Source: Paenibacillus_V sp046244365 (GTDB lineage: Bacteria > Bacillota > Bacilli > Paenibacillales > NBRC-103111). Taken from it: a stretch of 64,000 nucleotides of DNA. The stretch lies in assembly GCF_046244365.1 (NCBI RefSeq), contig NZ_CP176395.1:2294001-2358000 (forward strand). The letters run 5' to 3'. A model generated the notes under the pieces. The model was not told the origin of the DNA. It saw only the letters and a program-made list of their open reading frames with translations, and did no database searches. This document shows, piece by piece, positions 7,020 to 16,150 of the stretch. The position numbers and the translations under genes were made by a program. Numbering within the stretch: position 1 is the first letter of the stretch; the number at the start of each line of letters is the position of its first letter.

Positions 7020-8026
7020 AAGCGATACAACTGACAAACGGCTTTGGCTTTGAGGAATTGACCTTGACGGAGCTAGGCATACCGGAGCCGGGCCCTCAAG
7101 AGGTGCTGATCCGCATGAAGGCAGCTTCCCTTAATTACCGGGATCTCGTGATCCTGAACGGACTTATGCCGATCGATATCCAATTCCCCTTCATTCCTTT
7201 ATCGGACGGAGCGGGCGAAATCGTAGCCGTTGGCCAAGGTGTAACAAGGGTTCAAGCAGGACAACGAGTAGCGGGCAATCTGCAGCAGCGATTCCTTGCC
7301 GGCAACCCGAGAGCGGAGGTATTAAGGGACAGTTTGGGAGGTCCGTTAAACGGAGTTGCGGCAGAGTATGTCGTTCTGCATGAAAACGGAGTCGTTCCTA
7401 TTCCCGATCACCTCACTTGGGAGGAGGCCGCCACCTTGCCGATCGCGGCATTAACCGCGTGGAGCATGCTAATCGAATACGGTGCGCTGCAAGCGGGCGA
7501 TACGGTGCTGCTGCAAGGAACAGGCGGTGTTTCCATCTTCGGCCTTCAATTCGCAGTTATGACCGGAGCGCGGGCCATCGTCACATCGAGCAGCAACGCC
7601 AAGCTGGAACGAGCCAAAGCTTTAGGCGCATGGCAAACGATCAACTATTCGGAAGTTCCCGACTGGGATAAGGCGGTGTTAGAGCTGACCGGCGGCGTCG
7701 ATCATGTTCTAGATGTTGGAGGAGCGGCGACGATGGCGAAATCCATCAATACGCTTCGCATTGGAGGGACATTGAGTATGGTCGGGTTCTTATCGGGATT
7801 GACCATTCCGGAATACGATGTCACCGGTATTTTGCAGAAAGCAGCAACGATTCGCGGCAGTCAAGTCGGCAACCGGGAACATTTCGAAAAAATGAATCGA
7901 GCCATTGCCCATCATCGTTTACGTCCCGTCATCGACCAAGTATTCCCGCTGAACCGAATACGCGAAGCATTCGCACTCTTGGCCGAAGGAAAGCAGTATT
8001 TCGGTAAAATCGTCGTCCAAATCTAA
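7016..8026 (+). CDS. Zinc-independent medium-chain dehydrogenase / quinone oxidoreductase-like
   Basis: A 336-residue MDR protein. It has the GroES-like N-terminal domain (EVLIRMKAASLNYRDLVILNG split by the typical NYRD motif), the PLSDGAGEIVAVG strand, and a Rossmann fold around residues 160-200 (VLLQGTGGVSIFGLQFA). The cysteine and histidine ligands for catalytic and structural zinc are absent, placing it with NADPH:quinone or enoyl reductases. Its start overlaps the SDR stop, so the two are translationally coupled and may act on the same carbonyl compound. Confidence 0.9.
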   Translation: MKAIQLTNGFGFEELTLTELGIPEPGPQEVLIRMKAASLNYRDLVILNGLMPIDIQFPFIPLSDGAGEIVAVGQGVTRVQAGQRVAGNLQQRFLAGNPRAEVLRDSLGGPLNGVAAEYVVLHENGVVPIPDHLTWEEAATLPIAALTAWSMLIEYGALQAGDTVLLQGTGGVSIFGLQFAVMTGARAIVTSSSNAKLERAKALGAWQTINYSEVPDWDKAVLELTGGVDHVLDVGGAATMAKSINTLRIGGTLSMVGFLSGLTIPEYDVTGILQKAATIRGSQVGNREHFEKMNRAIAHHRLRPVIDQVFPLNRIREAFALLAEGKQYFGKIVVQI

Positions 8027-8060
8027 CATCTCTTACTTACATGGTCCAGGAGGCGCTATA

Positions 8061-9215
8061 ATGCCCAATACATCTCATTTATCCGCGAAAGACATGAATC
8101 ATCCGAAACGATCGCCAAAAAAAAGAATACGAAGAGCGGGAGCGGCGATTCTTGCAGCGATCATTCTTGGAGTTATTATTTTCTTGCTCGTACCCTCACC
8201 TGTCGAACCGGTAAAATGGATCGCGCCGACTCCCCCCTCTTTTAAGGAACCGGGTCCATGGCAGCAGAACAACAAACTCAGCTCGGCTCAGCTTGTTACG
8301 GGTGCCCCTAAATCCCCGGAATTCATTACCTTCGATAAGGAAGGTAAGCTGTATGCGGGAGATTCCGACGGTAAAATTTACAAGGTTGGTTTCGACGCAG
8401 GCGGCAATCCGCAAGAGGCTCAAGTGTTTGCAGACACCAAAGGAACGCCCAACGGACTTAAGTTTGATGCGAGTGGAAATCTGATTGTGGCCGATATCAA
8501 GAGGGGACTGCTTTCCATAAACCCATCCGGGACCATAGAGGTATTGGCCGATCAAGTGAACGGCAAGCCGATCTATTTAGCAAACGAGCTGGATATTGCG
8601 AAGGACGGTTCCATTTATTTTACAGACACTTCGAACTATGGCCGCGTAACGTTCAAAGAAATGGCCGAGAACAAGCCGCATGGGCGTTTGCTGAAGTACG
8701 ATCCGGCAACCAAGCAGACGAGCGTCCTGTTGGAAGGGCTCTATTTTGCAAACGGCATTGCTTTGTCCGGCGAAGAGGATTTCGTGCTTGTGGCGGAATC
8801 GTATCGTTATCAGTTGACCAGATACTGGCTTAAGGGGTCAAAGCAGGGGACGTCCGATCTTTTTGCAGACAATCTCGCAGGCTTTCCGGACAACATTTCA
8901 CGCGATGAGCAAGGTCATTTCTGGGTCGGACTTTTCACGACTCGCATTTCCTTCGTAGATCAAATGCATCGCAGTCCGCGGTTAGCCGGTATTATGGCCA
9001 AAGTGCCGGAGTCGCTGCTAAGCGGCGCAAGCGCACCGGCGAAGCATGGGCTTGTTGCGAAGCTCGGTCTGCAGGGGGAGGTTATCGAAAGCTGGCACGA
9101 TCCGGAAGGCTCGCTGTATGGCGTAACTACGGCTGTAAGCCATAACGGCTATTTATATATAGGAACGGCACCGGGAGGCAGCAGCGGCATTCATCGCCTG
9201 CCTTTAACGAAATAA
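8061..9215 (+). CDS. Membrane-anchored SMP-30/gluconolactonase-like beta-propeller
   Basis: A 384-residue protein. A basic N-terminus (KRSPKKRIRR) is followed by one hydrophobic segment at about 26-44, which anchors it or exports it. The remainder is a six-bladed propeller of the SMP-30/strictosidine-synthase type: KLYAGDSDGKIYKV, then PNGLKFDASGNLIVAD, then ANELDIAKDGSIYFTDTSN and DNISRDEQGHFWVGLF. Such proteins use a bound divalent metal to hydrolyse lactones or related compounds. CAGGAGG precedes the ATG, 34 bases after the MDR stop. Together the three genes look like an oxidoreductase-lactonase route for a xenobiotic or secondary metabolite; that role is inferred. Confidence 0.85.
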   Translation: MPNTSHLSAKDMNHPKRSPKKRIRRAGAAILAAIILGVIIFLLVPSPVEPVKWIAPTPPSFKEPGPWQQNNKLSSAQLVTGAPKSPEFITFDKEGKLYAGDSDGKIYKVGFDAGGNPQEAQVFADTKGTPNGLKFDASGNLIVADIKRGLLSINPSGTIEVLADQVNGKPIYLANELDIAKDGSIYFTDTSNYGRVTFKEMAENKPHGRLLKYDPATKQTSVLLEGLYFANGIALSGEEDFVLVAESYRYQLTRYWLKGSKQGTSDLFADNLAGFPDNISRDEQGHFWVGLFTTRISFVDQMHRSPRLAGIMAKVPESLLSGASAPAKHGLVAKLGLQGEVIESWHDPEGSLYGVTTAVSHNGYLYIGTAPGGSSGIHRLPLTK

Positions 9216-9261
9216 CGGAGGAGGCAGAGGAGCAAGGCGCTAAATGCCGCCTCTAATGGAA

Positions 9262-9290
9262 GGGAGCCGGAGGAGGAAAATCCGGCTCCC
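9262..9290 (+). terminator. Terminator of the SDR operon
   Basis: Perfect 10-bp GC-rich stem (9262-9271 with 9281-9290), 9-nt loop; no strong T run follows. Confidence 0.65.
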
Positions 9291-9354
9291 GCTTATTAAA
9301 CGGAATAAGCAGCGAAGAAGCTCCAGCATGTACGGGAGTCCGCAGGACGAGATG

Positions 9355-10026
9355 CTACTTTTCTTTCTTTTCGATTTTATTTTTATAGTTGGCCTCTTGC
9401 TCGGCGGTCGCTTTAGGAATAGCCGCGCCTTTTTCCCAAATGGTAATTCTGTCGTTCTTATCTTTCCCCTCGTAATAGATGCCCGTTTTTTCTTTACTCG
9501 AATTCGAATCATGGAGCGACGACCATTTCTCGTGCTCGGACACAATCGTTTTGGATGGATTGGAACCCAAACGCCTGCGCTCATAGACCCGGGCAGTCTC
9601 CGAAATTCCGTTACTATAATTGGTTACGCGGCCTACGTAGCCGTTCACCTTGGCCGAGATTCGATAATGAATGGAACCGTCGTTCATTTGATACACGTCG
9701 CTGATCGTTACGTCGCTGCTTGGAATGGGGAAGTCTCTGTAACTGAAAAAGTAATAAGCGCCAAGCAAAATCATGACGGAAGCCGCCACGCTGATACCGG
9801 CAATTCTCCATTGTCTGCGTTTGATTTTTTTTAGAAAATTTATTTGTTTCGGAGGGACCACTTTCATCGCCTGCGTTTCTTTTGTCATGCTATCCAATGC
9901 CTTCCTGCACTCGCTGCAGGTAGAAAGGTGTTCTTGGACGGCCTTGTTCGTATAGTCGCTTGTCAAGCCTTCAATATAGTTGGGGAGGAGATCCTGCACG
10001 AAATGGCAGCTTAATTTTTGTTCCAT
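9355..10026 (-). CDS. Anti-sigma factor with zf-HC2 zinc finger
   Basis: 223 residues from ATG 10026, which follows GGAAGATCGGA. The cytosolic N-terminus has the zinc-binding pattern C7...H33-x3-C37-x2-C40 of zf-HC2 anti-sigma domains. One membrane helix spans about 74-95. The outer part of about 125 residues has the DGSIHYRISAKVNGYVGR pattern and a Lys/Glu-rich tail, with no recognised fold. Its start overlaps the sigma gene by 16 bases, so the two are co-translated. It should hold the sigma factor at the membrane until an envelope signal arrives. Confidence 0.88.
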   Translation of the reverse strand: MEQKLSCHFVQDLLPNYIEGLTSDYTNKAVQEHLSTCSECRKALDSMTKETQAMKVVPPKQINFLKKIKRRQWRIAGISVAASVMILLGAYYFFSYRDFPIPSSDVTISDVYQMNDGSIHYRISAKVNGYVGRVTNYSNGISETARVYERRRLGSNPSKTIVSEHEKWSSLHDSNSSKEKTGIYYEGKDKNDRITIWEKGAAIPKATAEQEANYKNKIEKKEK

Positions 10027-10511
10027 TCCGATCTTCCTTTCATCATTTTTTGTTTGCCGCGGTAAAAGGTCACTCGAGCCCAAGCTTCGCTTTGACCCAA
10101 AATGTCGCCGATTTCAGCAAAACTCAACTCGCCGGAAAGGCGCAGATACATGACTTCTTTTGTCTTCTCGTCCAATCGGTGCAGCATTCGAAACAGAGAA
10201 AGCTTTTCCTCGTTGTGCAAAACATCGGCTTCTAGATTTTTTTCGGCGCGTATAGGGACATCGAACGCTTCCATCGAAACGGATTGCGTTTTTTTATTTT
10301 TATGGAGTTCTTTATACCACGCTCGTTTCGCGATCTGGCATAGCCAAACCGATATTTTGCAATCGCCGCGGAAGTTGTGGATGGCATGCATCGCTTGGTA
10401 GAACGTTTCCTGAGTAAGCTCTTCGGACAAATCGGCATTCTGCGTGATGCTGAATAAATATTTATAAACCGTTTGAGCATACGCTTCATAGAGCTGCTCA
10501 ATCTTTTCCAT
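10011..10511 (-). CDS. ECF-type RNA polymerase sigma factor
   Basis: 166 residues. Region 2 (YKYLFSITQNADLSEELTQETFYQAMHAI, seen in pieces: the core is SEELTQETFYQAM) and region 4 (LRLSGELSFAEIGDILGQSEAWARVTFYRGK, core FAEIGDILGQSEAWARVTFYR) are both present, with the short linker of ECF sigma factors. GGGAGGTG precedes the ATG. The partner anti-sigma gene overlaps its end. An ECF-like promoter lies directly upstream, so autoregulation is likely. Confidence 0.92.
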   Translation of the reverse strand: MEKIEQLYEAYAQTVYKYLFSITQNADLSEELTQETFYQAMHAIHNFRGDCKISVWLCQIAKRAWYKELHKNKKTQSVSMEAFDVPIRAEKNLEADVLHNEEKLSLFRMLHRLDEKTKEVMYLRLSGELSFAEIGDILGQSEAWARVTFYRGKQKMMKGRSEWNKN

Positions 10512-10533
10512 TCATGCACCTCCCTCTATATAA

Positions 10534-10559
10534 GTACCAAAAAACATGATTTCGTTACA
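10534..10559 (-). promoter_or_regulatory. Possible ECF autoregulatory promoter
   Basis: On the minus strand TGTAAC (10554-10559), 16 bp, GTAC (10534-10537). It has the AAC-type -35 common to ECF sigma targets, but the -10 match is weak. Confidence 0.4.
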
Positions 10560-10658
10560 TGGAGATATTCAATATTTTATAGGCGTATAATACCCTAGCA
10601 CTGGAAAACGGTAAATGGCTTAGGGAGGGATTTCTACATCCCCACAAGCTCCATTAAG

Positions 10659-10697
10659 CCAAACAAGACGTCACCGTCACGGTGGCGTCTTGTTTGG
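10659..10697. terminator. Strong hairpin downstream of the Ig-like remnant
   Basis: Outer stem of 12 bp (10659-10670 with 10686-10697) plus an inner ACCG/CGGT stem. It lies just past the end of the minus-strand remnant below and was probably its terminator. Confidence 0.65.
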
Positions 10698-10724
10698 AGA
10701 ACAGGTATTGCTCAATCAACTTGA

Positions 10725-11062
10725 TCAGGGAGCGACGACAAGGGTGAAGCTTTGACTCGCGCTCGCCGCTTGGCTGTCCGACACCCGGAGGGTGAACGTG
10801 TATGTGCCTGCTACCGTCGGCTTACCGGAGAAAATGCCTGCCGACGAGAAGGAGATTCCAATCGGCAGCCCGCCGCTTAACAGGGAGTACGAACGCGCGC
10901 CGATTCCGCCCGCGCTCTCGAACGTCAGCGCGTAAGTGCTCCCCGCCTTCCCGCTCGGTAAGTTTGCCGTGACGAACTCGGCAGAACCGCAACGGCGTAT
11001 AGCCGCCCTTGCTCGGTCGCCTTTATGGAAGCTTCAGCCGCCTTGAACGGTGTGTAGGGGGG
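10725..11062 (-). pseudogene. Remnant of a surface protein with a putative-Ig (He_PIG) domain
   Basis: The minus strand from about 10990 down to the stop at 10725 reads as the C-terminal end of a putative-Ig repeat: LPSGKAGSTYALTFESAGG, then LPIGISFSSAGIFSGKPT, then AGTYTFTLRVSDSQ and a final FTLVVAP. Upstream of about 10985 the sense continues in another frame (YTPFKAAEASIKATEQGRLY), which itself begins after a stop near 11062. So a frameshift and loss of the whole 5' part have left an unexpressed tail. No start or ribosome site is seen. Confidence 0.75.
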
Positions 11063-11076
11063 CTATGGAATGGTTC

Positions 11077-11799
11077 TTATTTGATCTCGATCGAAGCGAT
11101 GCTGCCGTTAGTTTTGAAATCCGTCGTATAGGCGATGGTTGCAATTGCGGTAATTTCTCCGTTCGGCCCCGTAATCTTTATAGTTGGCGCCGAAGAATAG
11201 CCGGAGCCTGCATGCTTTATCGTGACTCCGGTCACGACACCGTCCTTCGTCGTTGTGGCCAGCGCAGCGGGCGTTCTTTTCCATACCTCGCCTTTGACGC
11301 CGTTGTATCGATAGTAGTTGGATACTTCATCCAGGCGTTCGTTGGTGATGCCGTAGGGTGCGAGTACTTTCATTAAGGCGGCTTTGTTCGATTGCGCTTG
11401 TTCCGAAGTGGGGCCGGAGCTTCCGGCTCCCGCAGGCGTTACGCCGCTGAAGGCTTGTCTGAATACTTCCGGCTTTACGCCGAGCGCAGCGGCAATGAGC
11501 GCGATCGGTCTGCCGTGATCCTGAAGGTCCGTATCATAGCCTCCGGATATGACGATGGAATAACCGTTCTGATCGGTTGCGCTGCTGACGGTTTCGGTCG
11601 CCGGCTTGGAGGGAGACTTTGATGCATCTGCACGGGCAGGCTTCTTACCCGATTTCTCTCGGGCTTGAACTTGAACGGCTGCTGCTTCCGCGCTGGTCTT
11701 GTTCTCGGATTGGGTGCCGCAAGCGAATGCCAGCGGGACGGCGACGGCGCTAAAAGCTAAAAGTACGGTTGCCGCAACGAGGACTTTTTTTGATTTCAT
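11077..11799 (-). CDS. Secreted protein of unknown function
   Basis: 240 residues. GAGGAGATCCCAACC precedes the ATG. A signal peptide (MKSKKVLVAATVLLAF...) ends near LAFACGTQ; the cysteine could be lipidated, although the lipobox is poor. Residues 35-75 are Ala/Lys/Pro/Ser-rich and look disordered. The middle contains DHGRPIALIAAALGVKPEVFRQAFSG split around the DHGRP motif, which I have seen in hypothetical proteins but cannot name. The end has the GSGYSSAPTIKITGPNG pattern of a small beta repeat. It lies downstream of a two-component system in the same direction and could be its target. Function not assigned. Confidence 0.75.
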   Translation of the reverse strand: MKSKKVLVAATVLLAFSAVAVPLAFACGTQSENKTSAEAAAVQVQAREKSGKKPARADASKSPSKPATETVSSATDQNGYSIVISGGYDTDLQDHGRPIALIAAALGVKPEVFRQAFSGVTPAGAGSSGPTSEQAQSNKAALMKVLAPYGITNERLDEVSNYYRYNGVKGEVWKRTPAALATTTKDGVVTGVTIKHAGSGYSSAPTIKITGPNGEITAIATIAYTTDFKTNGSIASIEIK

Positions 11800-11912
11800 G
11801 GTTGGGATCTCCTCTCGAATAGGGAATGATGGTGTAAGAACTAGATTCAGAATAATACACCAATGTGTCAGGAATGCGTTCAGACCCTAATCGGCAAAAA
11901 AACTTTCAACGC

Positions 11913-13331
11913 CTATTTCCGCTTGGGCAGCAATAGCTGGAACGCGGTGCCTTCCGGAGAACTGCTTTTCAGATTCAGCTGTCCTTTCATTGCAACGGCA
12001 AGCATCCGGCTATAGGTCAGACCGAGTCCGAGGCCGCCGACGGAAAGTTTTTTGCGCTCGCCTCGGAAGTACCTCTCGAAAATATCGGCTTGCTCCGCTT
12101 CCGGTATGCCGGGTCCGTTGTCTCGAACGCTGACTTCATAGACTTCTTCCGAATGTTCCGATAGCGTTATGCGAATACTTCCCCGACCTTCGAACGCTTG
12201 TCTGCTATTGTTCAGAAGGTTCACCACTATCTGCTGAATGCGGCTGGCGTCTCCCACGGCCATCAAAGTCCGATCGGATATATCGACAATGATCTCAAGC
12301 CCTTCTTCCTGATAAAGATGGCCCCACTGATAAGCGATTTCGCTCAAAAGCTTGCCCAGCTCGATCGGGTCCTGCCGGACGCTGATATTGCCAGAAGCGA
12401 AGGCATTGAAGTCGAGCAGGTCGGTAACCATATGCTGAAGCCTGCGGGTCTGCTCCAGGGAGATGTCCAGAAACTCCTCCGCTTCGCCGTCCGTCACCAC
12501 CTGATCACGAACCGCGCGGATCAAGCCATGTATGGAGGCGACGGGCGTTTTCAACTCATGGGTAACGCCCGCGAGCAATTCCGTACGCAGCTCTTCCAGC
12601 TTGCCAAGACGCGCAGCCATCGTCTTGAAGGATACGAGAAGATCGTGAATTTCCTTCTCCTTTACACGGTCCGGGACGGTCACCTGGTAATCGCCGGCTT
12701 CCATCTTGTTGAGCGCTTCGGATAGCTGGATGATCGGTTTTCTTAAATTCCACGAAAGGAAGTAGATGATCGTCCAGCCTAGCAAGCCCGCGCAGAGGAG
12801 CAGGGAGACGATCAGGACGTAGTTTTGATTGACGTGGGCGAGATCGCGATAGGCATAGGCGATGACGACCGAGCCGATCGGGGAATTGTTGGCCATCACG
12901 GGCGCGATGAGGATGTAGTGATCTCCTGTTCTAGCCGCGTTGAGCCGGTCGGCCGGTCCCGGCTTCGAACCGATATTGGGCGAGGAGAGGACGGAGGCGC
13001 TCGGGGGCGCTTCTTTGAAAAAAACAGGTGCTTCGCCGCGGCCGAACACGCTTAAGGCGAATTGTCCGGGAATTTGGTAGCGGCGCTGCGTACGATCGAT
13101 CCACTCGTAAAAGTCGCCGGGAATGACGATGCTGCCATTACCATCGTTCACATATTGGGCCGCCACTTGCGAAAATTCCTGAAGGGATAGTTTTCGCTCA
13201 TGAATGGTCTCCTGCCGGATCCAGAGGATGGAGGCAAGCCCGATGGTAAGCAAACCTACGAAAAGGGTTAGCACATAACGGAACGTCCAACGGCTGAGCA
13301 GTGTTTGGCGTTTAATGGGGGTTGTTGACAT
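11913..13331 (-). CDS. Sensor histidine kinase of an OmpR-type system
   Basis: 472 residues from ATG 13331, inside the end of the regulator gene (20-base overlap). TM1 is at about 19-37; an extracellular sensor of about 130 residues follows; TM2 is at about 171-193; then a HAMP linker (RKPIIQLSEALNKMEAGDY). The HisKA box has the phosphorylated histidine H258 in THELKTP. The ATPase domain shows NLLNNSRQAF, DNGPGIP and GLGLGLTYS. It should sense an envelope signal and phosphorylate the adjacent regulator. A longer frame to 13448 exists but its extra N-terminus is antisense to regulator sequence and unlikely. Confidence 0.92.
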   Translation of the reverse strand: MSTTPIKRQTLLSRWTFRYVLTLFVGLLTIGLASILWIRQETIHERKLSLQEFSQVAAQYVNDGNGSIVIPGDFYEWIDRTQRRYQIPGQFALSVFGRGEAPVFFKEAPPSASVLSSPNIGSKPGPADRLNAARTGDHYILIAPVMANNSPIGSVVIAYAYRDLAHVNQNYVLIVSLLLCAGLLGWTIIYFLSWNLRKPIIQLSEALNKMEAGDYQVTVPDRVKEKEIHDLLVSFKTMAARLGKLEELRTELLAGVTHELKTPVASIHGLIRAVRDQVVTDGEAEEFLDISLEQTRRLQHMVTDLLDFNAFASGNISVRQDPIELGKLLSEIAYQWGHLYQEEGLEIIVDISDRTLMAVGDASRIQQIVVNLLNNSRQAFEGRGSIRITLSEHSEEVYEVSVRDNGPGIPEAEQADIFERYFRGERKKLSVGGLGLGLTYSRMLAVAMKGQLNLKSSSPEGTAFQLLLPKRK

Positions 13332-14001
13332 ATAACTGATATCCCGTCCCTCGTAGCGTTCTGATTTCCCCTTCTTCCGGCGGCCAATGAAGCAGCAGTT
13401 TTCGAAGGCGCTTGATCGCCAAGTCCACGGCCCGGTCGCTGCCTTCATAATCGATGCCCCATACCTTATCGATCAATTGCTCCCGAGTGAAAATTTGATT
13501 GGGATGCTCCGCGAGGAACATTAGAAGCGACAAATCGCGGGGCGTAATCGACAGGCTTGCTCCGTTCAGGAAGACGCTGTGGGATTTAAAGTCGATTCGG
13601 AAGCTCCCGAAGGTCACTTGTTCCGAACTGACCAGAGACCGGGGCGGGCGTCTGAGCACGGCATGAATTCTGGCAACGACTTCGTCCGGCTCGAACGGCT
13701 TCGCCATGTAGTCGTCCGCCCCCTCGTTCAATCCCACGATCCGGTCGCTAACATCGCCCCTGGCTGTCAGCATGATAACGGGACAAGCGCCTTTGCGACG
13801 GATGTGATTCAAGACTTCCCACCCGTTCATTCCAGGGAGCAGCACGTCAAGAATGACAAGTGAGGGTTCCGCCGTATCGAATGACTCCACGGCTTGAATA
13901 CCGTCCGGGCAAATCCGGCAAGCAAAGCCGGCTTTGCGGATATAGGCTGCGAGAACCCGGGAAATGGCGTCCTCGTCTTCGACAATCATAATCGTTTTCA
14001 T
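13312..14001 (-). CDS. OmpR/PhoB-family response regulator
   Basis: 229 residues from ATG 14001, directly after GGAGGGGATTAC. The receiver domain has acidic residues E9-D10, the phosphorylation site D52 (LVILDVLLPG) and K101 (MAKPF). The C-terminal winged helix (about 130-225) has SDRAVDLAIKRLRKLL and ends RTLRGTGYQLY. It forms an operon with the kinase. Targets unknown; the secreted protein downstream is one candidate. Confidence 0.94.
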   Translation of the reverse strand: MKTIMIVEDEDAISRVLAAYIRKAGFACRICPDGIQAVESFDTAEPSLVILDVLLPGMNGWEVLNHIRRKGACPVIMLTARGDVSDRIVGLNEGADDYMAKPFEPDEVVARIHAVLRRPPRSLVSSEQVTFGSFRIDFKSHSVFLNGASLSITPRDLSLLMFLAEHPNQIFTREQLIDKVWGIDYEGSDRAVDLAIKRLRKLLLHWPPEEGEIRTLRGTGYQLYVNNPH

Positions 14002-14320
14002 GTAATCCCCTCCGATACAGCGGCTTATCGTCTTTGGATGCATTATACAATCCGAGGTTGGGAATAGCCATACACGGATCATCGCTCCCGCTCATCATAA
14101 TCGAGGAATGCGTCAGCCGAATGTCGGCCGACTTCATCCTGACACCTTTCAGGTTTAAAATGATTCATGTACAAAAAAGGGGGATACGAAACGGTTAAAA
14201 ATCAAAGGAATTTCTATCAATGATCGATAGAGAAGATGATATACTACGTTTATAAGCGATATTGTCGAATTGGCCCGTTGGGCCGGTTCCGCATGCATTT
14301 CATACGGGGGAGCCGCAATC

Positions 14321-16150
14321 GTGGACACAAGAATATGGATGTCGATTCTGCTCTTTCTAGCAGCGGCGCTGATGGTGTTTATCTCATTTATGTCCTACCG
14401 GAAACGCCATCTGCCTGTCGCCAAAACGATGATTTTGATGATGCTGGCAGCGTTTTTCTATGCGCTCGGCTATGCGTTTGAAGTGTTGAGCCGGGATCTG
14501 AATGAAGTAAAGCTATCGCTTCAAATCGAATACCTGGGCATTCCTTTTGTCTCTACGCTCTGGTTTTATCTTGTCATCCAATTTACCGGGACGGCGGCTC
14601 TTTATCGAAAGCGTCTTGCGCTGCTGCTTTTCCTCGTCCCCGTTTCGGTCTTTTTCCTCCACCTGACCAATGATTGGCATCACCTCGTCTATGAACGCTA
14701 TATCCCGAATGAGGAAGCTTCGGTTCCTTTGTACACGACGGTCAAGGGACCTTGGTATAAAGTACATACCCTCTACAATTATTCCGTTCTATTATGCGGG
14801 TTTTTGCTGTTTATTCCCATGTACTTGCGGGCATTGCCGATCGTGCGAAAGCAGATCGCCGTCCTCATTTTGGGAGCGGCTGCGCCGATGCTGTTCAATA
14901 TGTTCTTTTGGTTCGGCATGATCGTCGATTTGACGCCGTTCGGGTTCGCCGTGTCGGGTGTCGTCTACTTGTGGGGAATCTTTCGGTTTAATCTCCTTCG
15001 CCTAATGCCGCTTGCGCAGGCCAAAGTGTTCGATACGATCCGGGATGGGGTTGTTTTGCTCGATTATGAGGACCAAATCGTCAGTTACAACAGCGCGGCC
15101 GAAGAGGCGCTCCCCGAACTCGGCTTGACGAAACGATATCCCGCTTATGTCGGGGAGGTTTTGTCGGCCAGTCCGGAATTGCTTGAACGCATTCTCGCCG
15201 CCGGCAGCCGAGACGAACGTTTTCCTTTCCACAGATTCCATGCGAACCGGAACAAGCATTATAGCTGCAGCTTATCGTTCATCTACGACTCGGGCAGGAT
15301 TCCGATCGGCAAAATGCTGATGTTCAATGATATTACGGAGCTTAAGGAGAACGAAGCCCGGCTGCGTGAGAACGCACGGCAGCTTTCCGAGCTCAACGCG
15401 TTCAAGGACAAGCTGTTCACCGTGGTGGCGCATGACATTCGCGATCCGATCGCGCTCCTCGTCAGCTTGACGGAACTGCTGGGCGAGGAACTGACCGCTG
15501 CCGATATCGAGCATGCCGAATTGTTCCGGGAGCTCAAGGGACAAGTGCAGAGCACGTTCCATCTCGTCGAGAATTTGCTCGATTGGTACCGCAGCCAGAA
15601 AGGGAAAGTCGTGTTTCGTCCGTTAAGCTGGAATTTGCAGCAGGTCGTCAGGCAGGCCTTGTCGCTTGCCGGGACGAAGGCCGGCATGAAGCATATTCGG
15701 ATGACGGAACGAATCGACGAGAAACTTGCGGTTAGTGCCGATAAAGAGATGCTTGATCTCATCCTGCGAAATTTGCTCTCGAACGCGATCAAGTATACCG
15801 GAATTGGCGGAGCGATCGAGATCGGGGCCGTTCTGGAAGGCGATCGGATCGTAGTGTCCGTACGCGACAACGGAGCGGGGATGGATGAGAAGACATCGGA
15901 GATGCTGCGTCTGGAGGAGCCGTTCTTGACGATGCCGATCTCCGGGGACGATTCGGGGGATACGAGATTCGGACTGGTGCTGACACGCGAATTCGTTCGC
16001 ATCCATGGCGGCAGCCTTTGGTTTGACAGCGTGCCCGGACTGGGAACGACCTTCTTCTTCACTTTGCCCGGCGCCGCCGGCGGGCGGGACACGTTCGACA
16101 AGGATGGAATGGAGGCGGAGAGTGATGAACGTTATTTTGGTGGACGATGA
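14321..16150 (+). CDS. Histidine kinase with N-terminal 7-helix membrane domain
   Basis: 609 residues from GTG 14321, eight bases after CGGGGGAG; a longer ATG frame from 14270 has no ribosome site. The first 220 residues contain seven hydrophobic helices and the WHHLVYERY pattern of the 7TM histidine-kinase N-terminal domain. A PAS-like region (VFDTIRDGVVLLDYEDQI, then SAAEEALPELG) follows, then HisKA with H371 in VAHDIRDP and an ATPase domain (NLLSNAIKYTG, DNGAGMD, FGLVLTREF). The last residues overlap the next gene by 26 bases. It probably signals to that regulator and, by position, to the giant surface-protein gene. Confidence 0.9.
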   Translation: MDTRIWMSILLFLAAALMVFISFMSYRKRHLPVAKTMILMMLAAFFYALGYAFEVLSRDLNEVKLSLQIEYLGIPFVSTLWFYLVIQFTGTAALYRKRLALLLFLVPVSVFFLHLTNDWHHLVYERYIPNEEASVPLYTTVKGPWYKVHTLYNYSVLLCGFLLFIPMYLRALPIVRKQIAVLILGAAAPMLFNMFFWFGMIVDLTPFGFAVSGVVYLWGIFRFNLLRLMPLAQAKVFDTIRDGVVLLDYEDQIVSYNSAAEEALPELGLTKRYPAYVGEVLSASPELLERILAAGSRDERFPFHRFHANRNKHYSCSLSFIYDSGRIPIGKMLMFNDITELKENEARLRENARQLSELNAFKDKLFTVVAHDIRDPIALLVSLTELLGEELTAADIEHAELFRELKGQVQSTFHLVENLLDWYRSQKGKVVFRPLSWNLQQVVRQALSLAGTKAGMKHIRMTERIDEKLAVSADKEMLDLILRNLLSNAIKYTGIGGAIEIGAVLEGDRIVVSVRDNGAGMDEKTSEMLRLEEPFLTMPISGDDSGDTRFGLVLTREFVRIHGGSLWFDSVPGLGTTFFFTLPGAAGGRDTFDKDGMEAESDERYFGGR

